NCBI RefSeq assembly: GCF_002024805.1
Contig: NZ_CP014337.1
Coordinates: 3,534,001 to 3,598,000 of the forward strand
DNA: 64,000 nt
From: Elizabethkingia bruuniana
GTDB taxonomy: Bacteria; Bacteroidota; Bacteroidia; Flavobacteriales; Weeksellaceae
Direction of reading: 5' to 3'
Below, piece after piece: positions 16,848-24,366 of the stretch (the first letter of the stretch is position 1; every line of letters starts with the position of its first letter). A program made the position numbers and the translations under genes. The notes beneath the pieces are model-generated. The model saw only the letters and a list, made by a program, of their open reading frames with translations, searched no databases and had not been told where the DNA came from.

Positions 16848-17696
16848 ATGTTTATAACAGAATGCCCCAGAGATGCTATGCAAGGCTGGCCGGAACTTAT
16901 TCCGACCAACAAGAAGATCGATTACATGAACAGCCTGATGGATGTCGGGTATGATATTCTGGACTGTGGTAGCTTTGTAAATCCCCGAATGGTTCCACAG
17001 ATGGCAGATAGCGGTGAAGTTGTAGACAACATTGATAAAAGCCGTTCCAATACCAAACTTTCTGTGGTTATTGCCAATTTCAGAGGTGCCGAGAAAGCCT
17101 TGGAACATGAAAAGATAGACTATCTGGGTTTTCCTTTTTCTATCTCGGAAACCTTCCAGCACAGAAATACCAATAAAAGCAGAGAAGAAGCTTTTACAGA
17201 AGTACAGCGAATCTTTGATCTGACCAAAAGTAAAAACAAAGACCTTATTTTATATTTCTCTATGGCTTTTGGTAATCCCTATGGAGAAATGTGGAAATGG
17301 CAGGATGTGGAAGAATGGGCACAGCGTTTTAGCGATATGGGAGTTAAGACAGTTATGTTATCTGACACTACCGGAGTTTCAGACGCTGAGACAATTGCTC
17401 TTCTATTTTCCAAAATTCCGCCTTTGTTTCCGGATATAGAATTCGGAGCCCACTTTCATAATCGATATGAAGATTCTTATAAAAAACTAAAAGCAGCTTA
17501 TGATAACGGCTGCAGACGTTTTGATACCGCAATTAAAGGGATCGGAGGCTGTCCAATGGCTAAAGATGAGCTTGTCGGAAACATGCCTACAGAACAGCTT
17601 ATTAATTTCCTTCAGATCGAAAAAATTGATAACAGGCTTAACCTGTTAAACTTTGAAAGTTCTTACAATCAGGCAAAAGATATCTTTCATTTTTAA
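16848..17696 (+). CDS. hydroxymethylglutaryl-CoA lyase-like enzyme
   Basis: 282 residues, a TIM-barrel HMGL-like protein. The start MFITECPRDAMQG carries the Arg/Asp pair expected for HMG-CoA lyase, GAHFHNR gives the metal histidines, and GIGGCPMAKDELVGNMPTE is the HMG-CoA lyase signature with the active-site Cys. It would cleave HMG-CoA to acetoacetate and acetyl-CoA, the last step of leucine breakdown. OsmC follows 67 nt later on the same strand. Confidence 0.85.
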   Translation: MFITECPRDAMQGWPELIPTNKKIDYMNSLMDVGYDILDCGSFVNPRMVPQMADSGEVVDNIDKSRSNTKLSVVIANFRGAEKALEHEKIDYLGFPFSISETFQHRNTNKSREEAFTEVQRIFDLTKSKNKDLILYFSMAFGNPYGEMWKWQDVEEWAQRFSDMGVKTVMLSDTTGVSDAETIALLFSKIPPLFPDIEFGAHFHNRYEDSYKKLKAAYDNGCRRFDTAIKGIGGCPMAKDELVGNMPTEQLINFLQIEKIDNRLNLLNFESSYNQAKDIFHF

Positions 17697-17763
17697 TTTA
17701 ATGTAAAACTGTAAAATCGTATACCCATTTAGAAAGACATACGGTTTAATAAATCTATAAAAT

Positions 17764-18165
17764 ATGACATCAGCAATAAAATATATAGGCCAGCTTAGAT
17801 GCGAATCTCAGCATTTGCAATCCGGAAGCATTGTTATTACAGATGCTCCGACAGATAATCACGGACAAGGCGCTGCATTCTCACCCACAGACCTTTGTGC
17901 AACCTCATTAGGACAATGTATGCTTACTACCATCGCTATTCTGGGAAAAGGTAAGAATATAGATATAGAAGGTGCAACCTGTGATATTACAAAAGTAATG
18001 AATCCGGCTCCGCGTAAGATTGCAGAGATAATCTGTGATCTGAAATTCCCGATGAATTACAGCGACGAGGAAAAGCAATTTATTGAACAAACAGCTCTAA
18101 ATTGCCCTGTTGCCCTAAGTCTTCACCCGGACGTTAAAAAAACGGTAAGTTTCACTTACGGATAA
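17764..18165 (+). CDS. OsmC-family peroxiredoxin-like protein
   Basis: 133 residues. Two Cys typical of OsmC/Ohr proteins are present, in SLGQCMLTT and ALNCPVALSLHPDV. Family members reduce organic hydroperoxides in the cytoplasm. Which branch (OsmC, Ohr or YhfA-like) cannot be settled by eye. Confidence 0.85.
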   Translation: MTSAIKYIGQLRCESQHLQSGSIVITDAPTDNHGQGAAFSPTDLCATSLGQCMLTTIAILGKGKNIDIEGATCDITKVMNPAPRKIAEIICDLKFPMNYSDEEKQFIEQTALNCPVALSLHPDVKKTVSFTYG

Positions 18166-18168
18166 AAA

Positions 18169-18198
18169 TAAAAGAGCCTCCATATGAAGGCTCTTTCT
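18169..18198. terminator. convergent-gene terminator
   Basis: AAAGAGCCT (18171-18179) pairs with AGGCTCTTT (18188-18196). It lies between convergent osmC-like and SufT-like genes, so it could serve both. Confidence 0.65.
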
Positions 18199-18223
18199 AT
18201 ATATAAAAATAGTTTATTACGGA

Positions 18224-18556
18224 CTATAACATCCCAAGTTCAAATCGAGCTTCTTCGCTCATCATATCTTTTGTCCAGGTAGGTTCGAATGTTAATTCTA
18301 CCGAAGCTTTTGTTACTCCTTTTACGATACCTACTTTTTGTTCTACCTCCAGTGGAAGAGTATCTGCTACCGGGCAGTTAGGTGCTGTTAGCGTCATCAG
18401 TACTTTTACTTCTCCTGTTTCGCTAATCTGTACATCATAAATAAGCCCCAGTTCATAAATATCTACCGGAATTTCCGGGTCAAAAATAGTCTTCAGAACT
18501 CTTATGATGTTATCTCCGATTTCTGCTATAAATTCGTCTGTATAAGGTGTCTCCAT
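18224..18556 (-). CDS. SufT/MIP18-family (DUF59) iron-sulfur assembly protein
   Basis: 110 residues from the preferred ATG at 18556, which has AGGAGAC about 10 nt upstream; a longer reading from 18586 would overlap the previous gene. The core FDPEIPVDIYELGLIYDV and LTAPNCPVADTLP, with the conserved Cys, are the MIP18/SufT signature. These proteins help mature Fe-S proteins. It lies 19 nt downstream of the exonuclease gene, so the two probably share an operon. Confidence 0.88.
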   Translation of the reverse strand: METPYTDEFIAEIGDNIIRVLKTIFDPEIPVDIYELGLIYDVQISETGEVKVLMTLTAPNCPVADTLPLEVEQKVGIVKGVTKASVELTFEPTWTKDMMSEEARFELGML

Positions 18557-18575
18557 TATAATTTGTCTCCTGTTT

Positions 18576-19271
18576 TTAGTCCTCACGCTGCAACAAATCC
18601 TCTTGTCGCATCTTCCTGAAAACGTTGCACAAAGTTAAGACATCTTTTTCACAATACACACGAATACGCTCTAAGTCTTTTTCTATATAATAAATTGATG
18701 CGACCATAGATCCGTCGATATCATCTTTAGGTGTAGGAACACCAAATATATGTGCCAGTAATTCTAATGAAACAAAATTTTTCCAGTCCCCAAATTTCCA
18801 GAGTTCCATTGTATCGATATGTGGAATTTCCCATGGTTTCTTACCAAACATTTGTAACGGAACCGGTGGCTGCATCTGGTTGATCAGCATTCTTCTGGAG
18901 ATATAAGGGAAATCGAATTCTTTTCCGTTATGTGCACATAGTACAACCTGATTCATTCGTGGATTATTGAACATTTCCCCGAACTCTATCAGCAATTTTT
19001 TTTCGTCGTGCCCACTAAATGAATGAATTTTCAGCTTTCCGGATTTTGCCAGCATTCCTACAGAAACGCAGACAATCTTACCAAATTCGGCCATTATTCC
19101 ACCTCTGTCTTCATAAAATTCATCAGCTGAAACATCTTCTTTTCTCTGAAACCTAGTTTTCTTATCCCATAGCTTCTGCGTTGCTTCATCCAAGTCGGAC
19201 CAGTTACCTGCCTGTGGCACCGTCTCAATATCTAAAAACAGGATTTTTTCAAAAGGAATATTCTGAATCAT
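18576..19271 (-). CDS. DEDD-family 3'-5' exonuclease
   Basis: 231 residues, RNase H-like fold. Exonuclease motifs: LFLDIETVP (ExoI), CAHNGKEFDFPYI (ExoII) and RVYCEKDVLTL (ExoIII, DEDDy type). It resembles the predicted PolB-like 3'-5' exonuclease family. It probably trims DNA or RNA ends; the pathway is unknown. Co-oriented with the SufT-like gene. Confidence 0.85.
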   Translation of the reverse strand: MIQNIPFEKILFLDIETVPQAGNWSDLDEATQKLWDKKTRFQRKEDVSADEFYEDRGGIMAEFGKIVCVSVGMLAKSGKLKIHSFSGHDEKKLLIEFGEMFNNPRMNQVVLCAHNGKEFDFPYISRRMLINQMQPPVPLQMFGKKPWEIPHIDTMELWKFGDWKNFVSLELLAHIFGVPTPKDDIDGSMVASIYYIEKDLERIRVYCEKDVLTLCNVFRKMRQEDLLQRED

Positions 19272-19353
19272 TTTGTATCATTTTCCGCTACCGTGAAACC
19301 CATAAATGGAATAACACATCTGCTATAAGTATGCAATTTAACAAAATATAAAC

Positions 19354-20487
19354 TTACTTTCCGAATAAGGCCACTGCTTCATTCACAAACATCTCAACTT
19401 CCTCCGGACGTTCCTTGGTATCTTTAGCTTCATCTCTGGAAGAACCCGTTCTTACGACAATCATATTATAATCAGGAATACAAATCACATACTGTCCGTA
19501 TAGTCCCCGCAAATAGTAATGTTTAATTGTTGCATCATTATTCACCCAAATCCCATTACCATAGGATTCCTTCGACAGTTTTGTGCCTGTAATCATTTTT
19601 TGCACAAATTCCGAACTCAGAAGTTGCTGTCCATTATACACACCGTTATCGAGAAGTAATTGTCCAAATTTTGCAAAATCCCTTGATGTTGCATTGATAC
19701 AACAATAGGTTTTCTCCATCCCATTCTCTCTGTCTAGATTCCAGAAAGCGGGATATTCCATCCCTAGCGGCTTCCAAAGCTTTTCAGAAGCATAACTACT
19801 CAAGCTCTCTCCTATCGCCTTACGAATAGCAAAGCCTAAAAGCTGTGTGGTACCACTTTGATATTCAAACTGAGTTCCGGATACCGCTTTAAATTTTCTT
19901 TTCAACATAAAATCTGCAAGATCATCTCCATAATAAGCTTTTGCATTTGGTTTAAACGGATTCGCATAATTTTCATCCCAGTCCAGTCCGCTCTCCATTG
20001 CCGAAAGATTGCCGAGAGTACAATCTTTCCCGTTTGGGTCTTTAGCAAATTCGGGATAAAAATAGGATAATTTAGTATCTGTACTTTCTATCTTCCTGTC
20101 TTGAATTGCGCATCCTAAAAGCATAACGGTAACGCTTTTAGCCATAGAAAAAGAATTAGTTCTGGAGGCTTGATTATTTCCTTGCCAATAGTTTTCACTT
20201 AGAAGTTTCCCATCTTTAATAATAAGAAAAGAAACGCTTTTGGTTGTATTGAGATGCTCTACAAGCTTTTGAGAAAGAGATATTCTGTTATATTCCGAAG
20301 TTTTCTCCCATGGCAAAACTTTTCCGTTTCCAATAGTATTCGATGAAAAATCCTGACCATCAAAAATATGCGCCCCGGTCTTTCCTTTGAGATAAGTTTT
20401 CCTTACCGCTGTAAAGAGATATCCATAACCCAATACAAAACAAATTATAATAAGAAGAATTACAATACCTACAATTATACTCAGCAT
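19354..20487 (-). CDS. class C beta-lactamase-fold serine hydrolase
   Basis: 377 residues. One N-terminal membrane segment (about residues 3-25) anchors an extracytoplasmic domain with SMAKSV as the SxxK nucleophile motif and YQSGT in the place of YxN. Length and layout fit the EstB/DD-peptidase-like serine hydrolase group rather than a true antibiotic beta-lactamase. Substrate unknown. It is divergent from the SprT-like gene. Confidence 0.82.
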   Translation of the reverse strand: MLSIIVGIVILLIIICFVLGYGYLFTAVRKTYLKGKTGAHIFDGQDFSSNTIGNGKVLPWEKTSEYNRISLSQKLVEHLNTTKSVSFLIIKDGKLLSENYWQGNNQASRTNSFSMAKSVTVMLLGCAIQDRKIESTDTKLSYFYPEFAKDPNGKDCTLGNLSAMESGLDWDENYANPFKPNAKAYYGDDLADFMLKRKFKAVSGTQFEYQSGTTQLLGFAIRKAIGESLSSYASEKLWKPLGMEYPAFWNLDRENGMEKTYCCINATSRDFAKFGQLLLDNGVYNGQQLLSSEFVQKMITGTKLSKESYGNGIWVNNDATIKHYYLRGLYGQYVICIPDYNMIVVRTGSSRDEAKDTKERPEEVEMFVNEAVALFGK

Positions 20488-20561
20488 ATTTTCTGTCGTT
20501 GTTTCTTACAAATGTATTAAATAAAGGTATTGATTTTATTGAAAAATTTAAGACCTTTGTT

Positions 20562-21158
20562 ATGAAAGTCATGAGTCTGCAAGTCTTACAAAAATACCTT
20601 CCGGAAGGATCCGTTTTCTTTATCGAAAAATGGCTGAAACCTTATTCCTGTCACATCAGGATAACAAAGAAGCGGAACTCTAAGCTTGGAGATTATCGTT
20701 ACCGCTCTGGCGAAACCCAGCAAATATCGATTAACGGAGATCTGGAACCACAGCTCTTTTTCTTTGTATTAACACACGAAATTGCACATCTCATTACATT
20801 TTCTGCTGACAGAAAAATATTACCACACGGTAAAGAATGGAAAACTTGCTATCGTAACCTTTTATTGGAAAGCCTGAATATTTATGAAGAAGATTTCCGG
20901 CCAATGGTTATAGCTTTTTCTAAAACCCCAAAAGCAAACTATATGGCAACGCCGGAAATAGTTCGTTATTTCAGTAAAAACACAATTGAGGATTTTATTG
21001 AAGACCTGGATCCTGGCCATATTTTTGAATATCAAAATCAGACTTTTGAGATCCTCGAAGTAAGGAAAAAACGCTATATTTGCAAAAACCTGCATTCGGG
21101 AAGAAAATATTTATTTCGAACCTGTGTTCAGGTTAAAAAATTGACTCATGATGATTGA
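20562..21158 (+). CDS. SprT-like zinc metalloprotease-fold protein
   Basis: 198 residues from ATG 20562 (a second candidate ATG is at 20571; a far upstream ATG at 20499 gives an atypical extension). The zinc motif THEIAHLITF and a following HGKEW are those of SprT/Spartan-like domains. Bacterial members are poorly characterised. The last 11 nt overlap the start of the mannose-1-phosphate guanylyltransferase gene, so the two are coupled. Confidence 0.85.
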   Translation: MKVMSLQVLQKYLPEGSVFFIEKWLKPYSCHIRITKKRNSKLGDYRYRSGETQQISINGDLEPQLFFFVLTHEIAHLITFSADRKILPHGKEWKTCYRNLLLESLNIYEEDFRPMVIAFSKTPKANYMATPEIVRYFSKNTIEDFIEDLDPGHIFEYQNQTFEILEVRKKRYICKNLHSGRKYLFRTCVQVKKLTHDD

Positions 21159-22230
21159 AAACAGATATTGTGTAATAATGGCAGGAGGTGTGGGCAGTAG
21201 ATTCTGGCCTATCAGTACCTCCAAGTTTCCAAAGCAATTTCAGGATATATTAGGGGTAGGACGTACCATGATTCAGCAAACTTATGACAGGATTAGTAAA
21301 ATTGTTCCTGTTGAAAATATTTTTGTTATTACCAGCAGTGAGCATGTTAGTGTGGTCCAAAATCAGTTACCAGAATTAAAACCAGAAAATATTGTTGGCG
21401 AGCCAGTGATGAAGAATACTGCAGCTTGTAACATCTTTATGGGGATGAAAATTGCGGAAATTAATCCAAATGCTGTAATAACAGTCCTTCCTTCAGATCA
21501 TCTTATTTTAAAAGAAGACGTTTTCTTAAATACCGTAGAACTTGCTTTTGAAGAAGCAAATACAAATCATACGCTTGTAACTATCGGTATACAACCAACA
21601 CGCCCGGAAACAGGGTATGGATATATTCAGTTTTTAGAGAAAAAGGGGCAAAATGTTTTCAAAGTAAAAACCTTTACTGAAAAACCAACTCTGGAAGTAG
21701 CCAAAACACTTATTGAATCTGGTGATTTCCTTTGGAACGCCGGGATATTTGTATGGAATGTTCAGGACATTCTGAAGGCATTCCAGGAAAACCTTCCTGA
21801 AATGTATCAGCAATTTACAGAATGTGAATACAACAATGAGTCTGAAAAAACCTGCATAGAAACCATTTATCCAAAGGTTCAGAAAATTTCCATTGATAAT
21901 GGTATTCTGGAAAAAACTAAAAACGTAGCTGTAATTCCTGCTGATTTAGGTTGGTCCGATTTGGGTACATGGACATCAGTGTTTGAAAATGCTGAAAAGA
22001 ATGAGCATAACAATGCTGAAAATTCTAAATATGTATTATCTTATGCTTCTACGGGTAATATCATACATATTAAAAATAAAAATAAAGCTGTTATTATAGA
22101 CGGATTAAATGATTATATTGTTGTAGACACTGATAAGGCATTACTAATCTGCCCACGAAGTCACGATCAGGAAATCAAAGATTATGTAATTGATCTTAAA
22201 ACAACAAAAAAGGGAGATAAATTCATCTAA
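21148..22230 (+). CDS. mannose-1-phosphate guanylyltransferase
   Basis: 360 residues. The nucleotidyltransferase start YCVIMAGGVGSRFWP, then FPKQFQ, EPVMKNTAACN, LPSDHLI and FTEKPT are diagnostic of GDP-mannose pyrophosphorylases. It makes GDP-mannose from mannose-1-phosphate and GTP for surface glycans. It lacks the isomerase half of bifunctional ManC proteins. It is the last host gene before the prophage; the prophage has separated it from its likely terminator at 56799-56826. Confidence 0.92.
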   Translation: MMIENRYCVIMAGGVGSRFWPISTSKFPKQFQDILGVGRTMIQQTYDRISKIVPVENIFVITSSEHVSVVQNQLPELKPENIVGEPVMKNTAACNIFMGMKIAEINPNAVITVLPSDHLILKEDVFLNTVELAFEEANTNHTLVTIGIQPTRPETGYGYIQFLEKKGQNVFKVKTFTEKPTLEVAKTLIESGDFLWNAGIFVWNVQDILKAFQENLPEMYQQFTECEYNNESEKTCIETIYPKVQKISIDNGILEKTKNVAVIPADLGWSDLGTWTSVFENAEKNEHNNAENSKYVLSYASTGNIIHIKNKNKAVIIDGLNDYIVVDTDKALLICPRSHDQEIKDYVIDLKTTKKGDKFI

Positions 22231-22292
22231 ATATCTTTTTATTTTCTTCAACTAGTTGGGAATACTATGAAATTTATCTTTTTATACCCCCT

Positions 22293-22403
22293 AAAATAAA
22301 ATGTCAAAAATAAAAATCAAAAAAAACGGGTGCAAATGCCGATAAATAAAAGAAAAACGGTGCAAGTAGGCGTTCTTATAAAATCAAAATAAAATGTCAA
22401 AAA
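22293..22403. repeat. left-end direct repeats, candidate transposase sites
   Basis: AAAATAAAATGTCAAAAA occurs at 22293-22310 and again at 22386-22403. Between them ACGG(G)TGCAA occurs twice (22326-22335, 22357-22365). Repeated sites near the end are typical of MuA-type binding regions. Confidence 0.6.
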
Positions 22404-22444
22404 ATACCATTTAAATACCGTTTCAATTAAAATTAAATACAAAT

Positions 22445-22468
22445 TAAATGTCCCTATTGGGGCATTTA
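22445..22468. repeat. stem-loop in prophage left region
   Basis: TAAATGTCCC (22445-22454) pairs with GGGGCATTTA (22459-22468) around a TATT loop, with one G-T pair. It lies in the 557-nt gene-free stretch 22231-22787. It may end transcription from either side; the role is not known. Confidence 0.5.
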
Positions 22469-22596
22469 TTGTTTATATATACAAATATGTACTGAATGCC
22501 CTATTTATAAAGATTTGTTAATTCTGGAAACATCATGATTATTAGTTTTTTGCATATATGCTAGAATGCTAAAATTTTAAAAACAAAATATTAAAA

Positions 22597-22632
22597 CATA
22601 CCTTTAGGCATACTTTTAGGCATACCTTAAAT
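22597..22632. repeat. three tandem 12-bp units
   Basis: CATACCTTTAGG, CATACTTTTAGG and CATACCTTAAAT follow one another without gaps. They look like iteron-type protein sites between the phage left end and the repressor gene. The rest of 22231-22787 is AT-rich with no open frame I would call. Confidence 0.6.
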
Positions 22633-22787
22633 ATGAAAAATAATAGCCTTAAAATAGTGCATTATTACTTAAAAGCATTAAAAAAAGCATCAAAAATACA
22701 TTTTAACACCCCTATTTTTTAATAATAAAAATATCAAAACCCTTTACCTGCAACGAATTACAAAGGTAACCTGATTAAAAAGGGAGG

Positions 22788-23486
22788 TTATTCTAATCTT
22801 ATGACACCTAAGACGCAAGCAATTGAGTAAATATTGTCAAGGTGTATATCGAATGGATCATAATTAGAATTATCACTAACTAGTAAAATATGATTTTCTT
22901 TTTGAGATTTCTTTACACGTTTTATTAAAGCTCCTTGTTCTGTATCTAGCACATATACCTTATTCCATTGAAAAAAGGTATTTGAAGATATCTTTTTACA
23001 AGCTATTAAATCTCCCGAACTATATTTAGGATACATTGAAGAACCTTTTACCCTAATCATAAATTCTGCTTTTAGTTCTGTAAATTCAGGAACCTCATAA
23101 TAGCTTGTTTCATAATCCATAATTTGCATTGATCCGGTACCATAACCTGCCATGGCATCAATTGGGATTAATGGAATTCCTAAATTTATAGTTTTATCAT
23201 TCTTGTATACCGTCTCTTCTTCTTTTAAGTCAGGTAAATTTTCAACTTGCTTTTCATATAGATACAATTCTTTCTTTAACATATTTCCACTACCTGTTAA
23301 AAGCCAAGCAGGGTTAACTTCTGTATAAAAATTGAGAAATCTCATTAAATTATCTTCTGATAATCCATTGTTTTGTGATAAAACACCGTTAGACACACCT
23401 GTATCTTCATAAAACTTACTTCTTTTAATACCTTTATAATCAAGGTATTGCATAATTCTTTCTTTTAAAATTGATTTTTCTCTCAT
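22788..23486 (-). CDS. phage repressor (HTH plus S24 peptidase domain)
   Basis: 232 residues. An N-terminal helix-turn-helix (roughly residues 14-55, SKFYEDTGVSNGVLSQ) is followed by a LexA/CI-type S24 domain with the Ser150 nucleophile in VKGSSMYP and Lys189 in ALIKRVKK. Such proteins hold the lytic genes silent and may self-cleave after DNA damage. It is transcribed away from the early operon (next start 23550). The shared gap holds an early promoter and a GAGAAATCTC dyad that could be its operator. Confidence 0.88.
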   Translation of the reverse strand: MREKSILKERIMQYLDYKGIKRSKFYEDTGVSNGVLSQNNGLSEDNLMRFLNFYTEVNPAWLLTGSGNMLKKELYLYEKQVENLPDLKEEETVYKNDKTINLGIPLIPIDAMAGYGTGSMQIMDYETSYYEVPEFTELKAEFMIRVKGSSMYPKYSSGDLIACKKISSNTFFQWNKVYVLDTEQGALIKRVKKSQKENHILLVSDNSNYDPFDIHLDNIYSIACVLGVIRLE

Positions 23487-23492
23487 TTTTAT

Positions 23493-23524
23493 TTGTAGTT
23501 AATTGAGAAATCTCTATATATTTG
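23493..23524 (+). promoter_or_regulatory. early lytic promoter with candidate operator
   Basis: TTG (23493-23495), a 21-nt spacer and TATATTTG (23517-23524) fit the Bacteroidota promoter. The dyad GAGAAATCTC (23505-23514) lies inside the spacer, where a bound repressor would block it. The downstream ATG is at 23550. Confidence 0.55.
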
Positions 23525-23549
23525 TTCCATAATCGGAATAAATAAAGCA

Positions 23550-23759
23550 ATGAACAAAGAAACAAAAAAAAGAGAAAGTTACAATACGGAAATCATCAAT
23601 GCTCTTTCTCAAGAATTCTTGGTGTCAACACGATTTGTAAGAATGTGTGTCCGTAAAGAGAAACATAGTTTAACAGCAGAAACCATTCGTAAAAAATATT
23701 ATGAATTGGCTAATCCTTCAATAAAAGCACTTGAAAACTTCAAAAAACAACCATTATGA
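23550..23759 (+). CDS. small early phage protein, possible Ner/Cro-type regulator
   Basis: 69 residues, strongly basic (MNKETKKRESYN start). The segment IINALSQEFLVSTRFVRMCV could form a helix-turn-helix. It is the first gene rightwards from the early promoter and faces the repressor, the usual place for a Ner or Cro-like regulator. Function inferred from position only. It overlaps the next small gene by ATGA. Confidence 0.65.
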   Translation: MNKETKKRESYNTEIINALSQEFLVSTRFVRMCVRKEKHSLTAETIRKKYYELANPSIKALENFKKQPL

Positions 23760-23899
23760 AATTATTGCAAAAATTATTGCAGAACATCTTCTGTATTTCA
23801 ACTTATGAAGTAGAAAATGTTGATAGCCATATAAAAGAGTTGGCAACTTCATACCAACTCTTGGGATTCACTTATAAAACAACCTATAAAGCCCTTTAG
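23756..23899 (+). CDS. 47-residue early phage protein
   Basis: The ATG overlaps the TGA of the preceding gene (ATGA), an arrangement typical of coupled phage genes. The product starts MKLLQKLLQNIFCISTYEVE and ends YKTTYKAL. No family recognised. The next gene begins 2 nt after its stop, which supports it being real. Confidence 0.55.
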   Translation: MKLLQKLLQNIFCISTYEVENVDSHIKELATSYQLLGFTYKTTYKAL

Positions 23900-23901
23900 A
23901 A

Positions 23902-24087
23902 ATGGAAATTCTATTAATTATCTCAAATACAGCATCTAGCATTTCTCAAACATCTTTTGAATCTCAAAAAAAGAAACTAGCTATTTCTATAGAGCAAAAA
24001 GGAATATTGCTTCCACCAGAACAGTATGAGGAAGTATGGAAAAAGATTAAAGAAATTGAAAAAACTATTAATCCAAACGAACATTAA
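23902..24087 (+). CDS. 61-residue early phage protein
   Basis: Starts MEILLIISNTASSISQ and ends with a charged helix (YEEVWKKIKEIEKTINPN). No family recognised. It is third in the short early operon and its 3' end overlaps the convergent zinc-ribbon gene by 20 nt. Confidence 0.55.
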   Translation: MEILLIISNTASSISQTSFESQKKKLAISIEQKGILLPPEQYEEVWKKIKEIEKTINPNEH

Positions 24088-24271
24088 GCTTTCTAGCAAG
24101 TTCATGGATTAAGGTGCCAATATTATAGTAATCACCTACTCCAATAACCGTTTTACATGAGGTACATCGGATAAACATCATCTTAAAATTAGAACCTTCC
24201 GGTGCATCTTCAACCATTTCAAAACGAGAGTTTTCACATTTAGGACATTTTGATCTTGAATAATTAGTCAT
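24068..24271 (-). CDS. small zinc-ribbon protein
   Basis: 67 residues with two CxxC pairs (KCPKCEN and CTSCKTV), so one zinc-ribbon is expected. It is encoded against the early operon, with a possible minus-strand -7 box TATATTTG (24302-24295) 24 nt upstream, so it may be expressed in the lysogen. Role unknown; nucleic-acid or protein binding is likely for such ribbons. Confidence 0.75.
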   Translation of the reverse strand: MTNYSRSKCPKCENSRFEMVEDAPEGSNFKMMFIRCTSCKTVIGVGDYYNIGTLIHELARKLNVRLD

Positions 24272-24294
24272 AACTATATTTTTTAGTGGAATAA

Positions 24295-24302
24295 CAAATA
24301 TA
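24295..24302 (-). promoter_or_regulatory. putative -7 box for the zinc-ribbon gene
   Basis: On the minus strand it reads TATATTTG (TAnnTTTG), 24 nt upstream of the ATG at 24271. No TTG box is found; the -33 region would fall in the hairpin at 24310-24349. Confidence 0.35.
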
Positions 24303-24309
24303 GTAAATC

Positions 24310-24361
24310 TCCCGCCACGGCATAGCGTGGATTCGACACCACGGCGGGAACAATTTTTTTT
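24310..24361 (+). terminator. structured hairpin plus U8: attenuator before transposase gene
   Basis: TCCCGCC (24310-24316) pairs with GGCGGGA (24343-24349). Inside, CGTGG (24326-24330) can pair either with CCACG at 24315-24319 or with CCACG at 24339-24343. A run of eight T follows (24354-24361) and the transposase ATG is at 24367. It looks like an intrinsic terminator or attenuator between the regulatory genes and the transposition genes. Confidence 0.6.
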
Positions 24362-24366
24362 AAACT

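Noticed and set aside
19354-20487. An antibiotic-resistance beta-lactamase
   Set aside because: Motifs fit the general serine hydrolase branch with a membrane anchor; nothing points to drug hydrolysis.
22231-22300. Exact TG...CA phage ends with a 5-bp target duplication
   Set aside because: Candidate 5-mers before each TG on the left were compared with those after each CA on the right and none matched.
22597-22632. CRISPR-like array
   Set aside because: Units are 12 bp, contiguous and without spacers; they are tandem repeats.
24310-24349. A tRNA gene
   Set aside because: There is a T-arm-like loop and an acceptor-like stem, but no D arm or anticodon arm and the segment is only 40 nt; an attenuator hairpin is simpler.
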